Below, piece after piece: positions 18,052 to 26,603 of a DNA stretch of 64,000 bases (the first letter of the stretch is position 1; each line of letters opens with the position of its first letter). The notes beneath the pieces are model-generated. The model was not told the origin of the DNA. It saw nothing but the letters and a program-made list of their open reading frames with translations, and did not search any database. The stretch is from positions 1 to 64,000 of the forward strand of contig JADGEJ010000015.1 in assembly GCA_016744435.1 (NCBI GenBank). The letters run 5' to 3'. This stretch comes from Lentibacter sp. Its GTDB lineage: Bacteria > Pseudomonadota > Alphaproteobacteria > Rhodobacterales > Rhodobacteraceae. A program made the position numbers and the translations under genes.

Positions 18052-18209
18052 CGGGGGCTCCAATCTCGCGCGCTCAAAGTGAGTCTGAGCGCCTTGCCGC
18101 TCTCATAGGCCATAGGCCTCATTGTCGCAAGATGCGTGAAGGGGTTGCGCCCATCTATAGCGGAAGGCATATGTGTACCCAAGTTTTAACCTTGCGAGGA
18201 GGCTGCAAT

Positions 18210-18527
18210 ATGTCCACATTTGATGACCGCGAAAATGCGTTTGAAAACAAGTTCGCCCACGACGAGGCGATGAAGTTCAAGGCCGAAGCCCGCACCAACA
18301 AGCTTTTGGGCCTCTGGGCCGCCGGGCTTTTGGGCAAATCAGGCGATGACGCCGAAAGCTATGCCAAAGAAGTTGTGAAAGCCGACTTTGAAGAAGCAGG
18401 CCACGAAGACGTTGTGCGCAAGCTTGTTGCTGATCTTGGTGACAAGGCCGATGCCGACACCATCCGCGCCGAGCGCGCCAAGCTTGTGGCCGTGGCCCAA
18501 CAGCAAGTGATGACAGAAGTAGACTAG
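18210..18527 (+). CDS. DUF1476 protein, F1-ATPase inhibitory zeta subunit
   Basis: This 105-residue protein (STFDDRENAFENKFAHDEAM) belongs to DUF1476. In Paracoccus denitrificans the family member is the zeta subunit, which inhibits ATP hydrolysis by the F1 motor through its N-terminal helix; that assignment is from published family work. The sequence is helical, charged and has no membrane segment. The start at ATG 18210 follows a GAGGAGG ribosome site. It is not near the atp genes, and is a single-gene unit between the divergent purC promoter region and a terminator. Confidence 0.88.
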   Translation: MSTFDDRENAFENKFAHDEAMKFKAEARTNKLLGLWAAGLLGKSGDDAESYAKEVVKADFEEAGHEDVVRKLVADLGDKADADTIRAERAKLVAVAQQQVMTEVD

Positions 18528-18555
18528 GCTTCTCTATCATACGATCCTTTTGAAA

Positions 18556-18585
18556 ACGCTGCTCCTTTTTGGGGCGGCGTTTTTT
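18556..18585 (+). terminator. Rho-independent terminator after the zeta subunit gene
   Basis: CGCTGCTCC at 18557-18565 pairs with GGGGCGGCG at 18571-18579, including two G-T pairs, around a TTTTT loop and is followed by a run of six or more T. It lies about 30 bases after the DUF1476 stop. Confidence 0.8.
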
Positions 18586-18722
18586 GTTTGTTGTAAGTTT
18601 TAGGCGTTATTCACTCAGGAATCTCATTGGCGTTAACACTGTGAAAACTGCGGTCTGCCACTGTTCTTTTTCGGGGCCCGGCATGGTGTTTGGCTCTTTA
18701 TGGCACAGGGTGAGAATGCAGC

Positions 18723-20543
18723 GTGAGAATGCAGCGCGCCAAGATGATCGTTCAGCCAGGGCTGCGCCTGACCAAACATGCTTTCCCGCTGTTGGCGGCT
18801 GTGGCTTGCCTATGGCTTTTGGCCCAACAGCTCGCCGCGCTTGACGCCGCAGCCCTTGGCGCAGCTTTCTCGCAAATCGCCCCTGTCCAATGGGCCCTTG
18901 CCTTCATGGCAACAGGTGCGAGCTTTTGGGCCGTCGGGCGTTATGACGCTGTGTTGCACCGCCATTTCGACACCGGTGTGCCCCTGCCCGAGGCCGTCAA
19001 AAGCGGCGCTATCGCGATCGCCTTTGCCCAGACTGTCGGGTTTGGGCTGGTGAGCGGCAGTTTCGCGCGTTGGCGCATGCTCCCTGCTCTGCCTTTGGCC
19101 ACTGTCGCCTCGATCACCCTGCTCTGCGCGCTGTCCTTTCTTGTCGGGCTCGGGTTTGTCGCGGCACTGGCCTGCCTTTTGCTTTGGGAGGGGGCGCTTA
19201 TATGGGCCATTCCAGCGGTTGGCCTCTTTGGCGGGCTTGTCGCGGTTGCCTTGTTCAAGCCTGTGCTCACGCTCCCGTTCGGGCTTCGTTTGGCGCTGCC
19301 CAGCCTGCCCGCCATGGGCGCATTGGCTGGCCTCACGTTTCTCGACACGCTGTTCGCGGCCTTGGCGCTATTGGTTTTGATGCCCGAGCCGTCAAACCTC
19401 GGGATCACGACCCTGCTGCCTGCGTTCTTACTGGCGCTTGGGGCTGGTATCCTGTCAGGCAGTCCGGCGGGTCTTGGCCCGTTCGAACTCACCCTGTTTG
19501 CGCTGCTGCCGCAATTGCCAGCGCCTGAGCTCGCCGCCGGTATTTTGGCGTTCCGGCTGGTTTACTACGCTATTCCCGCTGCGCTTGCGGGCGTGCATTT
19601 GGCTATTGGCGCGCGCGCACAGCTTCCGCAGCCCGCCAAGCGCCCCACACCTCCAAGTGCGCGCCTTCTAGCCCATGCAACGCGCTCTGAGCTAGGCGTT
19701 GCCCGCCAGAACGGCGCCGAGCTTTTGCGCGCCGAAGGCTCGGCTGCCTATGTCGTCAAAACCCCGCAAACTCTCACGGCCCTGTTTGACCCGGCTGAAG
19801 GGAGCGTCGCGACGCTTTTGCCGCATCTCGCGCAGGCAGCACGCGACAGCAACCGCTTGCCAGTGCTCTACAAATGCAGTGCGCGGGTCGCACTTACAGC
19901 GCGCGAGGCCGGTTTTGCACTGGCTCGTATCGCCGATGAGGCCCTGATCAACCCGCAAGACTTCACGCTTGAGGGCGCACAAAACCGTCAGCTGCGCCGC
20001 AAGCTGCGCCAAGCCAGCAAAGCCGGGGTGCACATATCCTGCCCCTCAGCTCTGCCCATTGTTGCGATGGAGACAATCGACCGCGAGTGGTGCGCCCGCC
20101 AAAAAGGCGCCCGCGGTTTCTCTATGGGCCGCTTTGAGCCGGGCTATCTCGCCGAGCATCACGTCTATCTCGCTCATCAGGGCAAGGAATTGGTGGGCTT
20201 TGTCAGCTTTCATGTCAGCGCACACGAGACATGCCTTGATCTGATGCGCTCCAGTGCGTCAGCCCCCAATGGCACGATGCATGCACTTGTCACACAAGCC
20301 ATTGAAGACGCAGCCAAAGCTGGCCGCACACGGCTGTCTCTGGCAGCACTTCCAACGCGCTACAAAAACGCCCAGCTTGACCGCCTTGTAGCGCACGTAA
20401 GCGGCAGTGTAGGCCTCGCGCAGTTTAAAAACAGCTTCTCGCCGCGCTACGCTGCACTCTATATCGCCGCCCCCACGCGTCTAGGCCTCGCCATCGCGAT
20501 GGCAGACCTGGCGCGCAGAATTCAGCAAAAAGACAGCCCATAG
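18723..20543 (+). CDS. MprF-like membrane lipid aminoacyltransferase
   Basis: This 606-residue protein joins an N-terminal multi-helix flippase-like region (about residues 15-315, roughly eight helices) to a C-terminal DUF2156 acyltransferase domain (about 330-606) with FSMGRFEPGYLAEHHVYLAH and LDLMRSSASAPNGTMHALV. This is the architecture of MprF, which transfers an amino acid from tRNA to phosphatidylglycerol and flips the product, giving resistance to cationic peptides. It is shorter than typical MprF (about 840 residues), mainly in the membrane part. The start is uncertain: GTG 18723 or ATG 18729 lie in a direct repeat (GAGAATGCAGCG). The amino acid used cannot be told from sequence. Confidence 0.75.
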   Translation: MRMQRAKMIVQPGLRLTKHAFPLLAAVACLWLLAQQLAALDAAALGAAFSQIAPVQWALAFMATGASFWAVGRYDAVLHRHFDTGVPLPEAVKSGAIAIAFAQTVGFGLVSGSFARWRMLPALPLATVASITLLCALSFLVGLGFVAALACLLLWEGALIWAIPAVGLFGGLVAVALFKPVLTLPFGLRLALPSLPAMGALAGLTFLDTLFAALALLVLMPEPSNLGITTLLPAFLLALGAGILSGSPAGLGPFELTLFALLPQLPAPELAAGILAFRLVYYAIPAALAGVHLAIGARAQLPQPAKRPTPPSARLLAHATRSELGVARQNGAELLRAEGSAAYVVKTPQTLTALFDPAEGSVATLLPHLAQAARDSNRLPVLYKCSARVALTAREAGFALARIADEALINPQDFTLEGAQNRQLRRKLRQASKAGVHISCPSALPIVAMETIDREWCARQKGARGFSMGRFEPGYLAEHHVYLAHQGKELVGFVSFHVSAHETCLDLMRSSASAPNGTMHALVTQAIEDAAKAGRTRLSLAALPTRYKNAQLDRLVAHVSGSVGLAQFKNSFSPRYAALYIAAPTRLGLAIAMADLARRIQQKDSP

Positions 20544-20664
20544 CGGCCTACATGCAATATGATCAAAGCTCATAAACGTCATGACAGTTATGAGTTTGCC
20601 TAAAGCTGCGTTCTGTGCGACTGGAGGCCAAACCAAATGCACCAAGACATAAAGGCCTTGCCAC

Positions 20665-21678
20665 ATGACTTCTCCTCTTCAGACGCTTCTGGCAGAACGT
20701 GACTGGCTCCTCGCCGACGGCGCGACGGGCACCAACCTGTTCAACATGGGCCTTGGCCCGGGTGATCCACCCGAGTTTTGGAACGTTGATGAGCCCGCCA
20801 AAATCACCGCGCTCTACAAATCGGCGGTTGATGCTGGCTCTGACATTTTCCTGACCAACTCGTTTGGCGGCAATGCTGCCCGCCTCAAGCTGCACAACGC
20901 CGCCAAGCGCGCTGGCGAGCTCTCGCGCGTGTCTGCCGAAATCGGCCGTGAAGTTGCTGACCGCGCTGACCACAAAGTCATCGTTGCTGGCTCTGTTGGC
21001 CCGACAGGCGAGATCATGGTGCCGATGGGCCAGCTGACCCACGCGATAGCTGTCGAAATGTTTCACGAGCAAGCCGAAGGCCTCAAGGCTGGCGGCGCCG
21101 ATGTGCTCTGGGTCGAGACGATTTCTGCGCCCGAAGAATACGCCGCCGCCGCCGAAGCCTTCGCGCTGGCCGACATGCCTTGGTGCGGCACGATGAGTTT
21201 TGACACTGCCGGGCGCACCATGATGGGCTATACCAGCGCAGACCTCGCTGCATTGGTTGAAAAGTTGCCCAATCCGCCGCTTGCATATGGTGCAAACTGT
21301 GGTGTTGGCTCGTCTGACTTGCTGCGCACCGTGCAGGGCTTCACAGCCACAGGATCAGAACGCCCGATCATCGCCAAGGGCAACGCAGGCATCCCCAAAT
21401 ATGTTGAGGGCCACATTCACTATGACGGCACCCCCGAGTTGATGGCAGACTATGCTTTGCTGGCCCGTGACAGCGGCGCACGCATCATCGGCGGCTGCTG
21501 TGGCACCATGCCCGAGCACCTGCGCTGCATGCGTGAAGCGCTTGAAACAAAACCAAAGGGCAGCCAACCAACGTTGGAGGAGATCAGTGCCAAGCTCGGC
21601 GGGTTCTCATCAGCGACAGACGGAACCGGCGACAACGAAGCAGGCCCGACACGGCGCAACCGCCGCCGCAAAACCTAA
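20665..21678 (+). CDS. bmt: Homocysteine methyltransferase subunit of split methionine synthase
   Basis: This 337-residue TIM-barrel protein is equivalent to the homocysteine-binding module of MetH. The three zinc ligands are visible: Cys212 in GANCGVGSS and Cys278-Cys279 in IIGGCCGTMPEH. It starts LLADGATGTNLFNMGLG, typical of the family, often annotated as betaine-homocysteine methyltransferase. The next gene encodes a separate B12 subunit, so methyl-cobalamin rather than betaine is the likely methyl donor; I recall fitness work in Phaeobacter that assigned such genes to a split methionine synthase. The C-terminus ends in a Gly/Asp linker and a basic tail, GPTRRNRRRKT. The intergenic DNA upstream shows no cobalamin riboswitch. 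Confidence 0.85.
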   Translation: MTSPLQTLLAERDWLLADGATGTNLFNMGLGPGDPPEFWNVDEPAKITALYKSAVDAGSDIFLTNSFGGNAARLKLHNAAKRAGELSRVSAEIGREVADRADHKVIVAGSVGPTGEIMVPMGQLTHAIAVEMFHEQAEGLKAGGADVLWVETISAPEEYAAAAEAFALADMPWCGTMSFDTAGRTMMGYTSADLAALVEKLPNPPLAYGANCGVGSSDLLRTVQGFTATGSERPIIAKGNAGIPKYVEGHIHYDGTPELMADYALLARDSGARIIGGCCGTMPEHLRCMREALETKPKGSQPTLEEISAKLGGFSSATDGTGDNEAGPTRRNRRRKT

Positions 21679-21844
21679 GTCTGCATAGGTCTAAGGGGGC
21701 GAACAGCCTCATTTGTATGCTGACGAAGGCCCGAAAGCGCAATTGCGTCGGCATTGTCTCGCCCAATGTCGCAATCCGGCCAGTGCTTGTGCAACATTCT
21801 GGCAGAAGCTTGCTAAACCACTATACCCCTCAAAGGATTTCCAC

Positions 21845-22546
21845 ATGTCCGACCAAGAAGACGATATCATCCTCGCCGAACTTGACGACGAAGAGCTTGT
21901 TCAGCAGATGTTTGACGACCTCTATGATGGCCTCAGAGAGGAAATCGAAGAGGCGGTAAACATTCTCCTCTCACGAGAATGGGCGCCCTACCGTGTGCTG
22001 ACCGAAGCGCTGGTTGGCGGCATGACGATCGTTGGCCAAGACTTCCGCGATGGCATCCTGTTTGTGCCTGAGGTTTTGCTCGCCGCAAACGCTATGAAGG
22101 GCGGCATGGCCATCCTCAAGCCACTGCTCGCCGAAACTGGCGCACCCCGCGTTGGCGGCATGGTTATCGGCACGGTTAAGGGCGACATTCACGATATCGG
22201 CAAAAACCTTGTCGGCATGATGATGGAAGGCGCTGGCTTTGAGGTCGAAGACATTGGAATCAACAACTCGGTTGAAGCCTATCTCGCCGCGATGGAAGAG
22301 CACAAACCCGAAATTCTCGGCATGTCAGCCCTGCTGACAACCACGATGCCCTACATGAAAGTCGTGATCGACACGATGGTCGAGCAAGGCATTCGCGATG
22401 AATATATCGTGCTTGTGGGTGGTGCACCGCTCAACGAAGAGTTCGGCAAAGCCATCGGCGCAGACGCCTACTGCCGCGACGCCGCTGTCGCCGTAGAAAC
22501 CGCTAAAGAACACGTCGCACGCAAACACAACCAGGCCACCGCCTAA
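21845..22546 (+). CDS. B12-binding subunit of split methionine synthase
   Basis: This 233-residue corrinoid protein has an N-terminal helical cap (residues about 10-95) and a Rossmann-like B12 domain with the cobalt-ligating motif DIHDIG at 114-119 (His116), then GTxxG-like residues and VGGAPLNEEF. It is equivalent to the middle modules of MetH or to MtbC/MtaC. The first 36 residues are strikingly acidic, with about 16 Asp/Glu and one Arg. ATG 21845 follows AAGGA at 8 bases; an upstream in-frame start at 21713 is unlikely. It is downstream of the homocysteine subunit gene and upstream of DUF1638. The methyl-THF subunit gene is not in the window. Confidence 0.9.
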   Translation: MSDQEDDIILAELDDEELVQQMFDDLYDGLREEIEEAVNILLSREWAPYRVLTEALVGGMTIVGQDFRDGILFVPEVLLAANAMKGGMAILKPLLAETGAPRVGGMVIGTVKGDIHDIGKNLVGMMMEGAGFEVEDIGINNSVEAYLAAMEEHKPEILGMSALLTTTMPYMKVVIDTMVEQGIRDEYIVLVGGAPLNEEFGKAIGADAYCRDAAVAVETAKEHVARKHNQATA

Positions 22547-22573
22547 GGCACCTGTCTGGGCCGCCGTTATTCC

Positions 22574-22608
22574 AAAAGGCCCGCCGGCAAACCCCGCGCG
22601 GGCCTTTT
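22574..22608 (+). terminator. Hairpin terminator between the B12 subunit gene and DUF1638
   Basis: AAAAGGCCCGC at 22574-22584 pairs perfectly with GCGGGCCTTTT at 22598-22608. It ends in T4 followed by AC, so termination may be partial. It lies only 15 bases before the DUF1638 start, leaving little room for a separate promoter; read-through or attenuation is possible. Confidence 0.7.
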
Positions 22609-22622
22609 ACTTAGGTAACACT

Positions 22623-23264
22623 ATGCTTCCAGATGACAAAACACTGACTGAGCAAGGCTTTAGCGACGTAAGCTCAGGTCGTGTCATGCTGATCGCTTGC
22701 GGCGCTCTTGCGCATGAAATCCTCGCGATCAAGCGCCTCAACAAATGGGATCACCTTGATCTCATGTGCCTGCCCGCCAACCTACACCTCTACCCCGAGC
22801 GCATCACAGACGCCGTTGAAGCCGCTGTGCACAAACACAAACAAACCCACCGTAACCTCTTCGTGGTCTACGCGGACTGTGGAACTGGCGGGCTCTTGCA
22901 GGCTAAATGCGCCGAGCTCGGCGTTGAAATGGTGGCTGGCCCGCATTGCTATTCGTTCTTTGAAGGCGTTGAGACATTCGCCGCCCATGACGAAGAAATC
23001 ACCGCGTTCTACCTGACGGATTTCCTCGTCAAACAGTTTGACGCCTTCATCTGGAAGCCGATGGGCCTGCACAAACACCCCGAGCTGCGCGACATGCTCT
23101 TTGGAAACTACACCAAACTCGTCTATCAGGCTCAAACCCAAGACCCGGCCCTAGAAGAAAAGGCCAAGGACTGCGCTGCTCGCCTCGGCCTTGCCTATGA
23201 GTATCGCTTCACAGGCTACGGTGATCTCGCCTCCGCGCTCAAAGCTCAGGCCGAGTTCACCTGA
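22623..23264 (+). CDS. DUF1638 protein linked to corrinoid methyltransfer
   Basis: This 213-residue soluble protein belongs to DUF1638. Conserved-looking cysteine motifs are LIACGALAHE (Cys26), YADCGTGG and GPHCYSFFEG, along with LPANLHLYPERI and GLHKHPELR. The spaced cysteines could hold a metal or a thiol active site. Family members, as I recall, sit beside corrinoid methyltransferase genes in bacteria and archaea, and here it directly follows the B12 subunit gene. A role in methionine synthase assembly, corrinoid loading or methyl transfer is inference. A hairpin terminator separates it from the B12 gene by 15 bases. Confidence 0.82.
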   Translation: MLPDDKTLTEQGFSDVSSGRVMLIACGALAHEILAIKRLNKWDHLDLMCLPANLHLYPERITDAVEAAVHKHKQTHRNLFVVYADCGTGGLLQAKCAELGVEMVAGPHCYSFFEGVETFAAHDEEITAFYLTDFLVKQFDAFIWKPMGLHKHPELRDMLFGNYTKLVYQAQTQDPALEEKAKDCAARLGLAYEYRFTGYGDLASALKAQAEFT

Positions 23265-23292
23265 CGTTCTCTTTGCCTTAAATATCCCGGGG

Positions 23293-23341
23293 GTGTGGGG
23301 GCTGGCCCCCACACGGGTCGTATTTGGCAAAGCCAAATACG
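23293..23341. terminator. Paired hairpins between DUF1638 and sufE
   Basis: GTGTGGGGG at 23293-23301 pairs with CCCCCACAC at 23306-23314. A second perfect stem, CGTATTTGGC with GCCAAATACG, lies at 23319-23341 around a three-base loop. The two genes converge here, so the hairpins probably end both transcripts. Neither is followed by a clean T-run. Confidence 0.5.
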
Positions 23342-23450
23342 AAGCTCAATAAAGCGCCACGCCTTTAACTTGAAACATAATATCGCCGATGTCCCGCGAG
23401 CGCCGTAGGCGTGACAGGGTATTGGTGATGCATGTTTAAGGCGAGGCGCC

Positions 23451-23855
23451 CTAGGTCGCGGCGGTGGTTCGTATCCGTTCAATCATCGCGCGCACGCCGT
23501 TTGAGCGCTGCGCTGATAAATGCTCGTTCAAGCCAAGTCGTGTCATCTCGGCAAGCGCATCCACTTCTGCAACAGCTTCCACCTGTAATCCATTGTAAAG
23601 TTTACTCAAAACAGCAACAAGCCCACGCACGATCATCGCATCACTGTCGCCGTCAAAGCTGAAGATCCCGTTCTCCACTTTCGGGTGCAACCACACTTGG
23701 CTGGCACAGCCGTCAACCTTGGTTGCCGCCACTTTCAGGGCGTCGTCGAGTGGCGCCATGGCTTTGCCCATCTCGATGACATGCGCATAGCGGTCTTCCC
23801 AGTCGTCTAGAAACTCAAAGTCTTCCACAATCTCTTCAAACGCTTGGGTCGCCAT
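23451..23855 (-). CDS. sufE: SufE-family sulfur acceptor
   Basis: This 134-residue protein receives persulfide sulfur from the SufS cysteine desulfurase and passes it to iron-sulfur cluster assembly. The acceptor is Cys50 in KVDGCASQVWL, and FEFLDDWEDRYAHVIEMGK is the usual N-terminal helix. The length is standard. ATG 23855 is preceded by AGGA at seven bases, so the longer reading to 23918 is rejected. No other suf gene is nearby. Confidence 0.95.
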   Translation of the reverse strand: MATQAFEEIVEDFEFLDDWEDRYAHVIEMGKAMAPLDDALKVAATKVDGCASQVWLHPKVENGIFSFDGDSDAMIVRGLVAVLSKLYNGLQVEAVAEVDALAEMTRLGLNEHLSAQRSNGVRAMIERIRTTAAT

Positions 23856-23986
23856 GCTGATGTCCTTTTTTGCTTGCCTTCCAGATAGGCAGCCGCGCAC
23901 CAAAGGTCCAGCCCTCACGCTTTTCTGCGCTTTTCAAGCCCGTCCTAATCGGATAACCCAGAACCAAGCTAAAAAGGGACAACGCG

Positions 23987-24481
23987 ATGCGCATTATTCT
24001 GACAAGTGTTCTGGTTTCCGCGCTGGTATTGCCCGGCTGCGGTGCTTTACGCGACTCGCGGATCAATCCGGCCAACTGGTTTGGCAAAAGCCGCGTTGAA
24101 GCAAGCCCCCAAACGCCCAGCAATCCGCTGGTTCCGACCAAGTCCGGTTTTTCACGCCCGGAAACGGTCTATCAAGGCATTCCTGTCCAGCAGATCTTGG
24201 CTCTGAAAGTTGAGCGCGCAGCTGGTGGCGCGGTGGTCCGCGTGACGGGCCTTAGCTCAACACTTGGGGCCTATGATGTGCGCCTTGAGCCTGTTGAGGG
24301 CAACAGCGCCAATGTACTCGAATTTACCCTCAAAGCGGCCTACTCCGTGCGCTCGCGCCCGACTGCGCCAGCCAGCAGCCGCGAAGTCGTCGCAGCGACA
24401 TTCGTTTCCGATATCGAGCTTGAGGGCGTGCGCACGATCCGCGTGATCGGCGCAGACAATGCCCGCTCTGTGCGGCGTTAA
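23987..24481 (+). CDS. Putative lipoprotein, unknown
   Basis: This 164-residue protein starts with MRIILTSVLVSALVLPGCG, a lipoprotein signal with a lipobox ending at Cys18. It should be exported and lipid-anchored. The mature part is beta-rich (VERAAGGAVVRVTGLSSTLG, TFVSDIELEGVRTIRVIG) with no motif I recognise. It is transcribed toward rnd and ends 9 bases from the end of that gene. GGGACAACGCG precedes the ATG. Confidence 0.75.
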   Translation: MRIILTSVLVSALVLPGCGALRDSRINPANWFGKSRVEASPQTPSNPLVPTKSGFSRPETVYQGIPVQQILALKVERAAGGAVVRVTGLSSTLGAYDVRLEPVEGNSANVLEFTLKAAYSVRSRPTAPASSREVVAATFVSDIELEGVRTIRVIGADNARSVRR

Positions 24482-24490
24482 ACGAGCACG

Positions 24491-25648
24491 TTAAACTTCG
24501 ATAATCTGGACGGTCCTGCCCTTCACAGCGAGGCCAATTTCGCCATCACACAAGCGCAGCGCGTCGTTGCCGAACACCTCTTTGCGCCAGCCTTTCAGCG
24601 CGCTCAGGTCGCGCTCGCCAGAGGCGATCATGTCAAGCTCGGCCGCAGAGGCGATCAACTTTGAGGCAACCCCCATATTCTCGGTCTTGGCCTTGAGCAG
24701 CACCCGCAGCATGTCAGCTAAAGCGACGTTGATGTTCTGCTTATCAAAGCGCTTGTCAACTTCGGGCATGTCTTCGGGCTTGCAAGCGAGGCCCGCTTTG
24801 ACAGCCGCCAAAATGCCCTCGGCGATTTCGCCTTTACGCGCTTCCCGCATGAGCAGGCGTGAGCGCCCAAGCTCGCCCATGTCTTTGGGTTTGGTTGAGG
24901 CCAGTTCTGTCAGCGCGTCGTCTTTAAACACACGGCTGCGCGGCACGTTGCGTGACTGCGCATAGCCTTCTCGGAACTTGGCCAGCTCAGCCACAATCGC
25001 CATGAATTTGCCTGAGCTCGTGCGCGTTTTCACCCGCTTCCAAGCCTCGGATGGGTTGATCTGATAGGTGTCCGCCGATTGCAAAACAGCCAGTTCTTCG
25101 CGTACCCATTTCTCGCGCTGGTTCTTGCGCAATGTGTCTGCAAGATACTCGTAAACCACACGCAAATGCGTCACATCGGCCAATGCGTAGGTCTTCTGCG
25201 CATCGGTCAGCGGGCGGCGCGACCAGTCGGTAAAGCGGCTTGATTTATCAACCTGCTCTTTGGCGATCTTACGCACCAGAGTTTCGTAGCCCACCTGCTC
25301 GCCAAAGCCGCAGACCATGGCCGCGACTTGGGTGTCAAACAAGGGCTCAGGGATAACGTCACCGTCGTGAAAGAAAATCTCAAGGTCTTGCCGCGCGGCG
25401 TGAAACACCTTGACCACACCCTTATCCGCCATCAAGTCCCAAAGCGGTTGCAGCGAAAGCCCCTCAACCAGCGGGTCAACCAGCACAGCACTGTCGTCGC
25501 CCTCTCGCGGCATCGCCAGCTGCACAAGGCAGAGCTTGGCATAGTAAGTGCGCTCGCGCAGAAACTCGGTGTCAACAGTGACATAGTCAAACGTGGCTGC
25601 CTCTTTGCAAAACGCATCAAGGGCTTCGGTTGTCGTGATGGTGATCAT
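24491..25648 (-). CDS. rnd: Ribonuclease D
   Basis: This 385-residue 3'-5' exoribonuclease matures tRNA 3' ends. The DEDD exonuclease residues are visible: YVTVDTEFLRE (first DxE), VFHAARQDLEIFF (second Asp) and YALADVTHLRVVYEYL (last Asp with YxxxD). One or two HRDC domains follow from about residue 205 (FREGYAQSRNVPRSRVFKDD). The length is normal. It is a single gene; a 364-base stretch with a long inverted repeat separates it from purN. Confidence 0.95.
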   Translation of the reverse strand: MITITTTEALDAFCKEAATFDYVTVDTEFLRERTYYAKLCLVQLAMPREGDDSAVLVDPLVEGLSLQPLWDLMADKGVVKVFHAARQDLEIFFHDGDVIPEPLFDTQVAAMVCGFGEQVGYETLVRKIAKEQVDKSSRFTDWSRRPLTDAQKTYALADVTHLRVVYEYLADTLRKNQREKWVREELAVLQSADTYQINPSEAWKRVKTRTSSGKFMAIVAELAKFREGYAQSRNVPRSRVFKDDALTELASTKPKDMGELGRSRLLMREARKGEIAEGILAAVKAGLACKPEDMPEVDKRFDKQNINVALADMLRVLLKAKTENMGVASKLIASAAELDMIASGERDLSALKGWRKEVFGNDALRLCDGEIGLAVKGRTVQIIEV

Positions 25649-25769
25649 AGGTCAGTATTCTTTTTGCAAATGTTGCTTTGCCTATACGTGAGCCGCTTGG
25701 GAAAAGAAAGACAAAGCCCAAGATGACCTCGCAATGGCGGCAATGCGGACGAAGCTGCCGCTCGATAAG

Positions 25770-25906
25770 CCGTGCATCGCCAGACCGTGGGATGGTGATC
25801 TGACACTTATTGGGGCCGCTTTATGCGAGCCAAACACTTCCTCGCTTAGTTCGGGGTGCCTGCGGCAACCAATCACCAGCCCGTGGGACGGTCTGGCGAT
25901 GCACGG
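25770..25906. repeat. Intergenic inverted repeat, 19-bp perfect arms
   Basis: The arm CCGTGCATCGCCAGACCGT at 25770-25788 returns inverted without mismatch at 25888-25906. A shorter outer-to-inner match (GGTGAT/ATCACC) continues the pairing after a few mismatches. The arms are about 99 bases apart. The whole 364-base gap between rnd and purN (25649-26012) contains nothing else I can call; a 67-codon frame through it reads nearly the same on both strands because of the repeat and is not a gene. It resembles a REP/BIME-type or small non-autonomous element. Confidence 0.6.
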
Positions 25907-26012
25907 CGCCTTCGGCTTGATTCCGTGCAGGGAGTAATTCGAACGTCAGCATAGGGCTCGAAGCCGCCATTCGATGCGGAAAAGCGACCAGAACTATTTA
26001 GAAATGATCTCT

Positions 26013-26600
26013 TTAGATTTCCAACAACGCCTTATCACCCGACGCAAACCGCTTTAGCACCGCAGGATAAAGCGCATGTTCTTGCTCAAGCACCCGTGCG
26101 GCCAGCGTGTCGGCAGTGTCGCCCGTCAGCACAGGCACCCGCGCTTGGCCCAAAACAGGCCCGTCGTCGAGCTTGGCGGTGACTTCATGCACGGTGCAGC
26201 CCGCCTCCGTGTCGCCCGCCTCAAGTGCGCGTGCGTGGGTGTGCAACCCTTTGTATTTGGGCAACAAGGATGGGTGAATGTTGAGCATCCGCCCGTCCCA
26301 CTGCTCAATAAAGCTCGCGGTCAGCACCCGCATGAAGCCAGCGAGGCAGATGATGTCAGGCTGATGCGCTTCCAGAACGGCCTGCAACTCGGCTTGAAAA
26401 GCCTCGCGGTCGCCCTTGAACGGCCTGTGGTCAACCGCAGCCGTCGGCACGCCAAGTGCGGCGGCTTTCGCCAGCCCACCCGCACTTTCAGAGTTGGCCA
26501 GCACAAGGCAGGGCCGCGCGGCATGGTCGCCCACCATGCTCTCAACCAGCGTGACCATGTTTGAGCCACCACCCGATATCAGGATCGCGACCCGTTTCAT
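26013..26600 (-). CDS. purN: GAR transformylase PurN
   Basis: Phosphoribosylglycinamide formyltransferase, 195 residues, uses 10-formyl-THF in the third step of purine synthesis. KRVAILISGGGSNM opens the phosphoribosyl-binding fold, and the catalytic Asn-His-Asp set is in LNIHPSLLPKYKGLHTHARA and GCTVHEVTAKLDDGPVLGQA. The length is standard. purM ends three bases upstream, so the pair forms a purMN operon, a common bacterial arrangement. Confidence 0.96.
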   Translation of the reverse strand: MKRVAILISGGGSNMVTLVESMVGDHAARPCLVLANSESAGGLAKAAALGVPTAAVDHRPFKGDREAFQAELQAVLEAHQPDIICLAGFMRVLTASFIEQWDGRMLNIHPSLLPKYKGLHTHARALEAGDTEAGCTVHEVTAKLDDGPVLGQARVPVLTGDTADTLAARVLEQEHALYPAVLKRFASGDKALLEI

Positions 26601-26603
26601 CGC

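Noticed and set aside
20544-20664. Cobalamin or SAM riboswitch upstream of the homocysteine methyltransferase
   Set aside because: The 121 bases are too short for a cobalamin riboswitch and I find no B12-box; no SAM-II type core could be made convincing.
25734-25937. 67-codon frame between rnd and purN
   Set aside because: It lies across the inverted repeat and a similar peptide is read from the opposite strand, so the repeat, not coding, explains it.
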